DNA of 64,000 nt from Thunnus maccoyii (taxonomy: Eukaryota > Chordata > Actinopteri > Scombriformes > Scombridae), in the NCBI RefSeq assembly GCF_910596095.1, contig NC_056552.1, forward strand, positions 16,069,111-16,133,110. Reading direction: 5' to 3'. Shown piece after piece: positions 36,301 through 62,252 of the stretch (positions within the stretch are counted from its first letter, which is position 1; the number at the start of each line of letters is the position of its first letter). The position numbers were made by a program, and so were the translations under genes. The notes beneath the pieces are model-generated. The model was not told the DNA's origin and did no database searches. It was given only the letters and a program-made list of their open reading frames with translations.

Positions 36301-37061
36301 CAACACTACAACCTCCCGCCTGTCTGGGATTATAGTTAAAACACACGAGCTGAATAATTTTGCATGAATAAAGCTGCAAGAGAAATGAATGTGCTCTGAT
36401 TTTGCAAAGGAGAGAGCAGTCTGTTTTTTTTTTACTTTTTCTGTGCATTTTTTGTGACCCTGTACTGTCTGGTTCATCTTAAAATAGTCCAAACAGTGTG
36501 TGTGATCACAAGCATATTCACGTATAAAAAAAAAAGTCTTTTTTTAACTCGCTTGTTATCCACTATAATTAAAGACAGACGGTTCCTCACCTCCTGATGC
36601 TGACTCCTCTGGCCAGGAGTACACTTTGTGTGGGTTTGCGGAGTCGTTCTTCTTGTCAGCGAGCATTTTGAAGCCTTTGGCTCGAAGGGCGCTGCGGAAG
36701 TTCCTCTTCCAGACTGAGGGGTCTCCCTGAGCTGGGCCATTGCCACTGGCCTCTGCCCAGGCCTACAGGGAAGAAACAGGTTGAAGGCAGGAATAATTAC
36801 ACTATATGAACAGAAATACATGATGTACAGTACAAGCCTGTGGATTGGATTCTTTAAATTCTATTTGCTGATGTCTTTGCATGACAGTCAGTGCACCTTA
36901 AAGATGAGGATGTCACTGTCGGAGGAATCCTGTCTCAAACCGTGTTTCCAGGGGATGCAGAACTCTGTTCGCTCCTGGTTCGTCCAGTGGACACCGTGAT
37001 AGCTGCCGCTGTCAATCTGGGCCCGCAGCCACGGGATGAGCAGTGGTTTAGAATGAGACAT
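33388..37061 (-). CDS. irf3: Interferon regulatory factor 3 (complete, 10 coding exons)
   Basis: Transcription factor that is phosphorylated by TBK1, dimerises and induces type I interferon genes. Coding exons: 36897-37061, 36591-36762, 35770-35840, 35584-35653, 35369-35434, 35000-35245, 34707-34797, 34172-34461, 33950-34068, 33388-33501, totalling 1,404 nt or 467 aa. The DNA-binding domain (about 1-112) has the five spaced tryptophans (W11, W26, W38, W57, W73), WKRNFRSAL and NPHKVYSW. The IRF-association domain (about 264-445) starts QFRVSVFYRGVKV and includes the exon with SPGAMLDQTQ and LYLFKDFLRG. The tail has GGASSL, matching the human IRF3 site around S385/S386, and then ELQMS, a pLxIS-type motif, with stop only eight residues later. 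The GGASSL tail and the 19q13.33-like neighbours favour irf3 over irf7. A non-coding first exon (38207 to about 38325) is spliced to an acceptor just before the ATG. Confidence 0.93.
34550..34620 (+). repeat. Fragment of the dispersed repeat seen at 3663-4376
   Basis: ACACTTATTTGCTTTCGTGC followed by AAGAAGATTGATACCACTC within an irf3 intron. It matches the start of the repeat module in the last trpm4 intron. Confidence 0.5.
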
Positions 37062-38206
37062 TTCTACAAGAGCGAGAAAAATATGCCATATCAGTGTTAG
37101 CATGAATCCCTCATCATGTGTCATTGCTTTGGCTTGCTGTCATATAACTTCATGGGTGTGAGCCTGTTCATTGAATAGTCACATGATCTTCAGCTGACCT
37201 ACAATAGAAAGTACACATTCTGATGTGGCCTCTAAATGAAGATTTGTTTTGTAATATTTGAATAATAACTATTAAACCTAAATTTCAAATGCCTGATCTT
37301 AATACTGGATTCTAGTAGCCATCAGTATTCAGATTACCTTGCACACGATGCAAAAGCAAAAAAGATCTAAGGATTACTTGAATTCTTCACTGAAATGAAA
37401 GGTGTAACACCACACTACACTGAGTCACGGTGACTATTTATTCAATTGGTTAGTACAATTTTCAGGTTCACCTTTCAAGGGACATTTTGCCTGTAGATGG
37501 CGCTATTTTGTCATTTTCAAGGGAAAAGGTAACCAATAAATACCATTAAGTATAAGAAAATACAATAAACAGCATCTTAGATTTCATTAAAACATAAAAC
37601 ACTTATTTTTAATTTTGAATGAGGTGTGACTTCTATCATTTTGCACTTCCACTGATAGATCAAATGTTTAAGAAGAGATCAACAGCACAACACAGTATCA
37701 ATAGCCTTATACCTGCTGCACTCTCTAGTAACTGGGAACATCTGCTTGGCCTGTATTTTGCAGTTTCTGAATCGTAGAAAGAGGAAGCAGGCCAATAAGG
37801 GGTCTGGTTCAGCCTACTCAATGAGTCAGTATCACTAAATGTCAGTCTCCTGCACTCAAAATGCCACTGAAAGGTACTGTGAATAGTAGCTACAATGTAT
37901 TTATGAATGTAAAGTGAAGATACTGATTGTGCGGAATACTGGCAGAGCAGTATGCATTGATTTAATGTTTTGTCACTGTTTCATTTGTCTGTATTGTTTG
38001 TAGGCTTTAAAGTTGCATATAGTTAAAATACTGGAGTAAAGATTGAATTTAAACACAGTATTTGATAGTTACTGTCCGTCTCTGGCCATATATAGTGTTG
38101 TTAAATATTCCAATTGCCTGCTTGACTGTGCAGGAGTTACTGTACATGTTCATAGGCTTAATATTAATATGATAGTATCAGCTTTCATAACAAACAACTC
38201 TCCTAC
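37062..38206 (-). other. irf3 5'-most intron
   Basis: Runs from the donor after the non-coding first exon (CAGCAG then GTAGGA, exon edge 38207) to the acceptor 3 nt upstream of the ATG (TTGTAG). No ORF of interest. Confidence 0.6.
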
Positions 38207-38325
38207 CTGCTGTGACAGGCTTCACTGGTCGGTGTGCGAGTTTAGTTCAAGTGTCGTCGTTTCCAGGGTCCGAAGTCAGAAATATTGTTCAGGACAATAA
38301 CTGCTGTACGAGCTGAAGCTGCGTG
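38207..38325 (-). other. irf3 non-coding first exon
   Basis: The donor is GTAGGAGAG at its low edge. The upper edge is estimated as about 30 bp downstream of the TATA box at 38351-38360. No ATG of note; the protein starts in the next exon. Confidence 0.55.
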
Positions 38326-38350
38326 ACAACACGGCCCCGACTCCCGACTC

Positions 38351-38424
38351 CTTTATATATCGAGGAGAGTGCTTTGTAGTCTGTAGGCTTTCTCGGGAAA
38401 CTCCGATCCTCAGTTTCGTTTTCC
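38351..38424 (-). promoter_or_regulatory. irf3 promoter: TATA box, kappaB-type site, ISRE
   Basis: On the minus strand, upstream to downstream: GGAAAACGAAACTG at 38411-38424, an exact ISRE (GGAAANNGAAACT). Next is a kappaB-type decamer, GGGAAACTCC on the plus strand at 38395-38404. Then comes TATATAAAG at 38351-38359, a TATA box about 50 bp closer to the gene. This arrangement is standard for interferon- and NF-kappaB-inducible promoters, so irf3 is probably inducible and subject to IRF/ISGF3 feedback. Function is inferred from motif identity and spacing. Confidence 0.7.
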
Positions 38425-38749
38425 AGATATGACGTCACCAGAGTTTCACACCAGCTGAGCCCGCTAGGTGGGGTCAAACACGCAACTTCTTTATACTTGT
38501 GAGGACCCTTAAAGGCATCATAGCCCAGTGATCCCCAACATGGGGGTCACAATTTATGGAACAGCAAGGAAGAAACACTAAATGTTGCGGTGCAGTTTAT
38601 TTATTTACCCGCTCTGGGTTTAAACACTTATTCAAATGTCCTAATCTGAGAAATTTAGGAAATTCCTCTTAGAGATTTCTTAATTGGGAACCAGCTACCA
38701 TAAAGGTCACTGTTATAACTCCAAACCTTGCTCTAAACGTAATCATAAC

Positions 38750-39200
38750 CTTAAAGGATAGGTTAATTCTTTTTTCAAGTTTGTCCTAAATCAAGTCAGG
38801 TTTTTATTGCTGTAATTATTCCTCCTGTTCACACTGACCATTAAGAGATCCCTTTATAATGCATTTACAATATAAGTGATGGGAGCCAAAATCTACAAGC
38901 CTCCTGCTGTGCAAAAATGTATTTAAAAGTCTATTTGAAGCTTATATGAGGCTGCAGCTGCCAGATTACTCAAGTGAAGTCAGTATCTTTCAAGGTTACA
39001 GTCTGTTTAGTGCCAAGTCCCTCTTTTTTATTATGATCCTTTCACTGCAGCTGAACAGGAAAACACAGTCCATCGAGACACAAAATAATTTTTCACTAAA
39101 AAGACTGTAAAAGTGGCAGATATCCACTCTAACACTGATGGCTGAAGCCTCTACTTGGAAGTACAGCTTTGCTAAAAATGAGGACTGGGTTTTGACAGAC
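38750..39200 (+). repeat. Dispersed fish repeat between irf3 and prr12
   Basis: Begins near CTTAAAGGATAGGTTAATTC and runs through TATGAGGCTGCAGCTGCCAG, ATCTTTCAAGGTTACAGTC and AGCTGAACAGGAAAACACAG. I recognise this order of blocks from interspersed repeats in fish. No coding capacity; family not assigned. Confidence 0.5.
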
Positions 39201-39340
39201 TTGAGAAATTGTGAACTTGCCCTTTAACCTTAAAAGCATAATGAGGAGCAGCTAAAATGTCATTACAAAGACGCACGTGTGGAAACTCCTACACGCATGT
39301 ACACTGTAGGGAAATGAAACACAGTTTGTTCTTTGCAGAT

Positions 39341-39346
39341 TTTATT
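39341..39346 (-). terminator. Possible prr12 polyadenylation signal
   Basis: AATAAA on the minus strand about 1.25 kb past the prr12 stop codon. A 3' UTR of this length is plausible, but nearer variant signals cannot be excluded. Confidence 0.35.
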
Positions 39347-40600
39347 TGTTTCTCAAATACAGGAGAGTTAATGTACAGAAGGACAAAGAATTTCATCAAG
39401 AACTGTACAATATTTACACGCCTTTTTTTCCTTTTTTATGGAAAATTAGATTGTTTTCAAAATAAGTCATAGTATGCACAAACATCAAAATGATAAAAAT
39501 GAAATGACTATTTCCTCTTTAAATATTACTTATTTATACTCCTTCTTCCCACATGGGAAACGGATAGTTTACTTCTTTTTCTTTGCACCTGCATGACTGA
39601 TGATTGAACTGAAGCACAACAATGTAAAGTTTCAAATAGATTTTCCCATTCTCTTCTTTTTTTTTCCTTTTCTTCTGGTTTTTTTTTTTTGTTGTTATTT
39701 TACACCCACTGTATTTGATACATTATTCCTGTCTCAGCGTCTGTTCTTTTCATATAGAGGGGGAAGACGACTTGGATATGTGGGTTACGATTGTATACTG
39801 AACCTGTGGAAAATAAAAAGGTATTTAAAATGTTAGGGCAGCAACGCAGCGCTTGTGAGAGTTTAAGTTAAAAACCTCCTCATATAAATAATAAAAATGT
39901 GTTTATATATTATCACACAGCTGACTGGTGCTGCCCCTTTCACGTAGCACAGGATGAGACAGAGAGAGCGTTTATTAACACGTTTCATGTTTCTGTCCGT
40001 GGACGAGTCCATGTTCACACTGCTCACGGCACACTCTACACGCAGTTTAAAAAGCATTCTCACCCTCTTCCATTCTTTTCAAAAGCCAACAGCTGATGTT
40101 AGTCTTTTCAAAAAAATAATTTATGTAAAAACTAAGCGGTAATAGTTTCTCTTTGAACTATTGTCTTAATGACACACAGTTAACAAGATGTTAGTGGCTC
40201 CTCCGTTGACTTGGCGTTACAGCTCCTCCTTTTTTGTCCTTCCACCTCTCGTCTCTCCCTTTTCACCGACGGTCAATTCTCTCTTGACCCGCCGGTGACC
40301 CCTGATCTGGGTGGGGTCCCCCCTTCTCACAAAGTAAGACATTTCTTTAGTCATTGATCAACAACAAGAAAAAGACAAGAGGCCAGTGTCTGAGGTCACA
40401 TGAACAGACCCCTTGTGTCCGTCAAGAGCCTTGAAAATTCATCCTCAGAAATTCATCCTCAGATCTCAGAGATTTGAAGAGGGTTGTAGGGGGGGGGGGG
40501 CTGTACAGTGGGATCCATCTCTTTCAGTTTTTTTGTTTTTTTTCTTTGTCTTTTTAATCCTCTCGGCTTTAATGAATTTCCCTCCCCCTCCGCGGTCGAC

Positions 40601-54799
<14,199 letters not shown>

Positions 54800-55760
54800 T
54801 TATGTGGCGTATAATGTGTGCGATGGGGACGAAAGCAACAAGAAAGTCGCAGAGCAGATTACGGAAAAAAATCCAGTCTTTCCCGTGCTCGGTTTCAGGC
54901 TATTTTCCCCGGTTTCATAAGCAAGTCCTCAGGAGTGGAAAACAGCATATTGAAAGAGAAATGGAGGGGAGGAGGAGAAAGCTGGATGAAAAAAAGAGGG
55001 GGGTCTACGGGGTTATAATCCAACCACCTCCAAAAAAAGCCAGTCTTTCTCCTTTTCCTTCGCCTCTCACGTTTATCATTTCCACGAATGCAGATTTACT
55101 CCAAAATCAGTGGCGGTCATGATGAAGATGCCGCGGGTTTGGCCGGTGATGGGGCGAAATGCTGATAAACATTTGATTTGAATGCGTCCTTTTTCCTCCG
55201 TCTCTCCTCCCCTTTCTTTAGGCTAGTTTTTGCTATGCTGCTAGCGCTAGAAAAGATTGCAATCGACAGGCCACGTTGGTCGCAATCATTCCCCATAGAC
55301 AGAGCAAAGAAATCCCCAATTTCAAAATCTTTTTTTTTTCTCTCTCTCTCTCTCACTCCCTCTTTGCATGCAAATCGTTCCCACCCCCCCTCCGGAGCAG
55401 AGCTGTAAAAGCTAGCAGCAGATGCTAGCTGTCAGCAACGACGCATCAAAATATAACAGGGCTGCCTTTATGTCCACAAATGCTAACTTAGCTCCCCATT
55501 TTTCTGCTTTCTCCGGCCACTGAAGAAAAAGCAACGACGGCTCTGCTCACGCTGGAGCAAATGCAGCCAGAGTATGAAAAAAACAAAAAACAAAATGAAC
55601 GAGGAAGTATAAAGAAAGCAGGCCGCGTTTTAATATTTTTCACTCATTTTCCTCCGGAGACGCCATTTTTGAAGGCGGCTGGCCGCTGTCCGTCCTCCCT
55701 CTCTCTCTCAGCGCTGAGACTCACTCTGTGTCTGCGGTGACCTCCATTCACCGGACCCTG
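54800..55760 (-). promoter_or_regulatory. prr12 5' UTR and promoter region
   Basis: Upstream of the prr12 ATG. Moderately GC-rich with several CpGs (about 55110-55160 and 55620-55760), a (CT)n run near 55340-55355 and no TATA box in a clear position, consistent with a housekeeping-type promoter. Several 60-170-aa ORFs on the plus strand here have no recognisable content. The exact 5' UTR exons cannot be set from sequence alone. Confidence 0.5.
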
Positions 55761-58300
55761 AGTCTGCCAACCTGCCTTACATGTTGTTCCACATTTTCAT
55801 CTTATTGTTAGGCTAACTCTGTTTTTTTAAGACTACATTTTTACAACAAGAACAAAACAAAAAAAAACAAAAAACAGTCAGCTGTTTATCCTGAACGATG
55901 CGATTGGCTGAGACACATTGGAGTAACATATTTCCAGCAATAACCAGATTTATACAGGCCTTCTGCAACCACTTTGCACATTCACATCTAAATTGTGAGG
56001 CCTGTTTTGGGAGAATGTGGCGTTTCCTGCCTCCAATCAGATGCTTGATTGATTAAAAAAGATGCAGTTTCACTAGAATCAATGGTATACCACTATGAGA
56101 CTGGAGGTTTCTTCTTTCACATATGCCAAATTCTTAAAAGATACCAAAATCTGCTTTCAAACTGACCACTGCTAATTTTATTATTAGGACAACCTGTCTG
56201 CCAGACCCCACATGCACTTGATTTGTACGCCAGCAGATGGCACACTGGATTTTTATGGTCATAATAAAGGAGGAGAGAGAGGCAGTGCTTTGCTTTTGCA
56301 CATATATCATATTTTTGGTGATTTGACACTGGGTCTGACAAAGATTTTTATTTTATTTTACTTTATTTTTTGAGAAACTCTTTCTGACCTGACCATCATA
56401 TCATCATATCTTTATCTTCCATTACACAAAGCACCCAGGACAATTGGTATTAGAAAATTAGGTAATTGGAAAAATGTCAAAACAGATGAACAAACGGACA
56501 TTTAAACTAGTTAGTGATAATAAGTGTAATAATATAAATGTAATTCTTTTGTTTACAGGAAATAATAAATCACACTAGAATTTGTCCAGATATTCAGCAT
56601 TGTGTAGAGTTTATGAGCATTTGTTGCCCTCTCCTGGTTAAATATTGTAACTAAAATATATTTTAAAAATCAGCAATGACAACATTTTATTGATTTGAAC
56701 TACCTATAGACATAGTGTCAGTATCATGCAGCCTATCATTTCTATAGCACACAGTGGATACATCTCATCTGTACTTCCTGTATTATGATGACTAAAATAT
56801 CCAAAATACTTTAGTGTCTGGATCAACTCATATCTTTGAGTCATCATAAATGAGCGGTGACTGTTGACTAAAGTGATGCAGTGTCATGTTTTGTTGATTC
56901 AGGCAAACTTTACTCAAATATATACATTTAAAATCTATCTAAATCTTGGCTCAACTTAAGGTAACGTTAATCTAATTACTGCATGTTTTCACAAAATAAT
57001 GGGGCTCTTCTTGAGACTGCCATCTTAAAAAATGAAAGTAGTTGTAAATTAATTATTATCTTACATACTCTATTGGGAGTATTTCACTGTTGGGAGTTTT
57101 TCTCCAGTTTTCTGTTGAATATACAATATAATCATTAAACAGGATACAATAGATGTTGTCATTTTTCTGATCTGCTGTAGTTTCACTCTTTAAATGATTG
57201 TTATTCTTGTCTCTATAAATGTCCACAATATTTTCATTATTTACTTTCTTGAAATTAACAGCAGAGGATGTTTTTATAAGTTTTCTCGGTTTTTGGTACA
57301 TATTCTGATTCACAGATATTTAAAGTGATTTTCTGTGGAAAAATATTGATATTCTCTTGATGCGTCCAGAATTAGGTAAATGTTCCACATTATGTGTAAA
57401 GAAAATTAAGTGCCTATTCATCTAAAGTCCTGCAATTATATGATAGTAGTGCAGTAATTTACAGCTTTTTGTCTTCATTAAAAAAAAAAAAGATACATGC
57501 ATGTAAATGAACCAGCAGATGTTTACTAATGACATGACAGAAAAGCTTTAGTGGGACAAAAAAATAACCCAATGTCTGATAAACCTCAGAATGCTCTAAT
57601 ACAGCGTGTCAGTGTGTATATGGGTGTAACTACACAATTAGGTCAGGACGAGTTGAATGTTAAAAATAAGAAACAAACGTGTGGGATTAAACTCTAATGC
57701 TGCCCACATCTGCTTTTATTTTTATCTTTAAAAATCTCAGAACTCTGGGTTATTTTCAGACTATTAGTTGCATCAATTGGTTAAACAAATGCTACAGCTC
57801 GACCTCTTAAGCCAACAAAACAATGTAACAACAAAATCACGCTCTCCAGTCTCTTTTCAGGAAAAGGCTCTCTGCCAGCTCCCCTGTAGTGACTATTTTA
57901 GATGCATTATGAGGTCTTTGTAATGCATAATAGTTGACTCAAAGGTCAGCTATCTGCATATTCATTGGAAAGACAATAAAACAAAGGACAGGGATGAAAG
58001 AATTTAAGAATCCCTAAATTATATAGGTGGATGTACATAAATAGGACAGAGAAAAGGGGGAACAAAAGAAAGAACAGACATATTTCAATAAATAATAACA
58101 CTTGTACTTTGAAATCAAACTGGGTTCCTCCTGAGTAATCTCTTGCATCTGATTAATTCCTACCAGATTCTTTGACTTGTCCCAGTTCATCATACATGGT
58201 CACTGTCATGCCTCATCCCTCCCTTCCTCCCTCCCTCCCTCCCTCCCTACTCTACCGTCTTTCCCTCCATCTCTGTAACCAATCTGTAACCATACTTGAC
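55761..58300. other. Intergenic between divergent prr12 and the Cox17-like gene
   Basis: AT-rich, with short poly(A)/poly(T) runs and no supported gene. A (CTCC)n/(CCCT)n microsatellite lies at 58215-58249. Confidence 0.6.
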
Positions 58301-58352
58301 TTACAGCCATTGCAGCAGCGGACCTCCACAAAACCCCAGCTCCTCTGTCAAA

Positions 58353-59356
58353 ATGCCAGACTCTAACGAAGCAGTGCCAGCGCCATGCCAGGTCATCAAA
58401 GAGGACGTTGACAAATGGTGAGTTTTGACGGGAGTGATGTAAAATTTTAGATGTTGAAACTCCAAATATACATGTACTTATAATATCAATTTCGCTCCAA
58501 CCAATGTGACAGTCTCTGGTGAGTGTACGTGTCTGTACAGAGTGTCTTTGCATAACTTTGTGCCCTCAAGGAACATTCATTAACTTTGTTTGGGTTCCCG
58601 CTAAATACCATTCCCTTTCCATTACATCCTTTTGGCCATTTTCAGCCGTCGCTGATTGAATTCTACGCATCGGATATGACGTATTCATATTAATTTGTCA
58701 TCTGGGCTCAACTTGTGGGGAGATAATTAGTTCTAATTGGAGTTCATGGAGAATACTTGCTCACAACGTCCAGCAAATCTTCTCTACTGTACACTATGAC
58801 ATTTACAGAGGGCTCTTACAGTAACATAAATGTCTTGAGAAGCATTAATAGACCTGAGTTTTAAAATAGGCTTCAACACCTATGACCTATTGCAAAGGAC
58901 TTGCGCATTCCAGGCTGTTGGTTCATGTTACGTGCACGCAAGAAGCGACAGACATTTGGTGTATGTCCACGTGCTGTGGTGATTAGTGTTAGCGGAGCTG
59001 CGGCACAGATTACTCACTCATGTTCTTGTACACAACTAGATGCAGATAAGTGCAGCTGTGGATGCTCGAGTTGGAATGCATGATTATCAGGCTATGCTGT
59101 AATAATCCCTGATGCACATGTGTAGACACAGTTGAGAGATATTCCTCTGTGAAGTTTCAGGAGATACAATGTCTCAGGTGTGAAATCTTGTTACATGCTG
59201 TGGAGAGTTACTCAGCTTCATGTGTAGAGATGTGATGTGTGTAGATTGTAAAATGTGGTTTTGTGTTTCAGTGTCAGAGAGAAAGGAGCAGAGAACTGTA
59301 AAGATCTGATAGATGCCTTCCAGGCTTGCATAAAGACCCTGTCTGAGGGATCGTGA
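58353..59356 (+). CDS. Cox17-like twin-CX9C (CHCH) protein lacking the Cys-Cys copper site
   Basis: Two coding exons, 58353-58417 and 59272-59356, give 49 aa. Splice sites are ATG|GTGAGT and TTTCAG|TGTC, in phase. Cysteines fall at 12, 22, 31 and 41, that is CX9C-X8-CX9C. This is the same spacing as the structural cysteines of the mitochondrial copper chaperone Cox17. The second helix (CVREKGAENCKDLIDAFQAC) aligns directly with Cox17 (..C..EKGE..C..LIEAH..C). In Cox17 a CysCys pair two residues before the first CX9C cysteine binds Cu(I); here that position reads PAPC, so both copper ligands are absent, as is the usual GFKI C terminus. It should fold as an oxidised coiled-coil-helix protein, probably imported by Mia40 into the intermembrane space. 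Function is unknown; the Cox17 relation is by alignment from memory. A third, non-coding exon begins near 60288. Confidence 0.75.
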
Positions 59357-60287
59357 TACACAAGGAAATATGTCTCAATAACATGTAAGTTCAAAATGGA
59401 TCAACACAAACTATTATCATTCAAGTTTTTCATTTCCCCCCCCTTAATAAAGAGTTAAAAACCACTGTAGAGCCTCTGTACACAGATTATCAGAACAACA
59501 ATCTTTCAAAGCTACACATAAGATAACAAAGATGCTAATCAACCACAGAAGAATGGGTGTTTATCAAGCTTTTGACAAAGACGTCAAACGCACTGTTCTT
59601 GGTTTGCAACACCTTTTTGCACATAGCACAAGGTGTTGCAGTTGACTCTGGGATGTTGCTTCTGTGTGATTTTTCTATATCAAAAGGTTCTTTTCTTTTT
59701 TCTTTTTCACCCAGAATCCCTACTCTGAAGAATAACATTTGGTTGACCTGTCACACCATCATACAAACTACACTATAATATAAAAATAATAATAAAGCAT
59801 ATCAAAATCTGAGATTTTTACAGACAAAGTGTTTTACAAGGACAAAATGAAAAAGAAACAGAAAAAAAACAAACTCAACCAACCACATGCAGACAAATTT
59901 ATCCAAATTGAATAAGAGAATAAGATAAAAATACTAACAGATAACTATGGATGCAGTCAATGAGCTCTATAGGAGGTAAACTATGCACAGTAAAGCTGCT
60001 CCATTTACATGATTTGGGGGGTTTGACCTTTTTGTGTCAAACTTATCAGGCACTAACACTTATAAAGTTCCAATAATTCTGTCAAATCACACTTGGATTC
60101 TGTTCTTTATAATCCTATAGAAGCAATAATTTCTGAGTGGTGTGAATTTCTGTTATAAGGTGATTGTACCATTAATGCCTTTTTTTTTTTTTTACTGTAT
60201 TCTGTGTGTATTTTCATGTTTTTGATTTGTTCTAATGTGGTCTTGTAACTTTTGCCATGTTTGACTCTTTTTTTTTTTCATCACAGC

Positions 60288-60530
60288 TTCATTTGATCAA
60301 AATCCTCCACCTTCCCAGCATTCCCTTCCTTGCTTAATTGCACTGGACCGAACAATCTGAACAACTGGAGAGGGGCTGATGATGGATGCTGCTGATACTG
60401 TGCAATTCTGTCAATGTGAAATATTTTTTTGTAAATTTTATAATTCTATTATGGACTGAATATCAATGCACTGCAACCTTTTTATGCACAAAATACACAC
60501 ATTTTACAATAAATATGAAACCTGACCATT
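60288..60530 (+). other. 3' UTR exon of the Cox17-like gene
   Basis: The donor AACATGTAAGT after the stop (exon end near 59384) pairs with the acceptor TCATCACAG just before 60288, so the 3' UTR appears split by a 0.9-kb intron. AATAAA is at 60508-60513. The splice in the 3' UTR is inferred from the sites only. Confidence 0.5.
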
Positions 60531-62252
60531 TTATATACACAGTATATTGTTTTTACATTTGTTTTAATAATGAAAGATGTTAATATATCAGCATTTGTTG
60601 TTATAGTCTTAAATTATCATATTTTGATGTACTGGCTGTTGGACCATCTCCACTGGCCGAGCATATAGGCTTTTACACAGAGCAGTTACTCTTAATGGAA
60701 TTAAGAAGAGCTTGTTAATCTCTGCTTAATCCTCACATTAGTACCTGCACTGAGCAGTCTAATGTCACTTTTCCAGTCTGAGCTCTGGCCGTGGGGATTG
60801 TGGGAATGTCCAGAGATTAGAGTAGAGAAAGGACCTGGAAGAGACATTTTTCTCTGTCAGAGTTTCAGGATCAAGCTGCAAAAATATCTGCTTGAATGTT
60901 AGAAAGACAGAATTACGCTGACTTTGTGATAGAAAATTACAGTATATATTTTCAGATTTATGGATAAGGCAAAGTTAACTCTGCCTGAAAAACCTTACAA
61001 CTAGACTGAGAAGTTCTGTCCTACTTTTTTCCCCCTCAATTGTGCTCCATGGACTCCCTTGTTGCCTCCATTCTTTTATTTCAAATCCTGCTGGTAGAAA
61101 AATCAAACAATGTTTTTTTTCTACAAAGCATGATTTAAAAAAAAAAGTATCTATATTAAATGTAGAGCTATTTGATGTGTTCCCCTTGTGTTGGTCGCCT
61201 TTATCCATTTTCTTGAGCAAGATGTGACATATTATTCTGATCTCAAAAGATCATTTCTGTCCCATCAGAACAAACCAGAAAATAGCATGATGAGTATCTT
61301 TCCCGTTCTATTTCTGCTCCATGGTTGGAGACAAATCCTTCTGGCTGCGTGAAAATCAACCAGCTAGGCGCAGATGAAGATGGGCTTTGGGGAATTATCC
61401 ACCCACACACAACATTTCAAATTGAGATTTTAGAGATTTTTCACTTTACAGATGATACATTCAAATGTCCTACTTATTCTTCTTCTTTTTTTTTCTTTTA
61501 TAAATCTGTTTTCTCTGTGTGATTCATTTGAATCAGCACCCAGCACTTTTCAGTCTCCTCTCCAGATGTGGAGGTGTGATGGGTCACTTTTCTTTAAGGA
61601 AATAAAAATATTCTCTTTTAGCACTGTAAAGGTTTCAGTGAGGTTTAAACGTCCCATGGTCTGTGCTGCTGTAAAGGCTTTGTATGGTATTTTTTTCATA
61701 ATTTGGTGATTGATCAGATCTTGTTGAAGAACAGAGTGACAGTTGGTACTATTTTTATAATCATTATTATGTGAATGTACACTAAACATAACCCCCCAAA
61801 AACCAACTAAACATGTCTCATAAGATTTTGGTAGTTAATATACAAAAAAATACAAATTTATAAGGATATTATGCAAAATGGAGCAGCCAATTTATGTAGA
61901 AGTCACCACACAATATGTGCTTTTCATATGGACCACTATGAGAATGTGTTCAAGTAAACTAATGAGTCTGTCTCACAGCAGACTTTTTGACTTGTCATTG
62001 TGGGAACAGCACAGGTGTTACTAATAACACTAATGATGGCTCCAGTAAACCATGACAGACAGTGAGTCAGCAGGCACAATATCAGGACAACTATCAGGAA
62101 AACTGAAGCAGCCAAAGAGAATTCAGCCATGATTCCTTTCACAATTTACACCGTGCTTTCCCTACTATGACATGTTATGAAGGTTATCAACAATCATAAA
62201 ACAAAATGAACATAATATTAATGAAGCAGTTTAAGATACGTTTACATACCAT
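60531..62252. other. Intergenic, no gene seen
   Basis: AT-rich; ORFs of 60-85 aa show no family resemblance and no splice context. Confidence 0.55.

Noticed and set aside
33388..37061. irf7 instead of irf3 (because RIC8A and IRF7 share 11p15.5 in human)
   Set aside because: The tail GGASSL and the trpm4/adm5/prr12 neighbours point to irf3. The idea remains useful for explaining the ric8 linkage.
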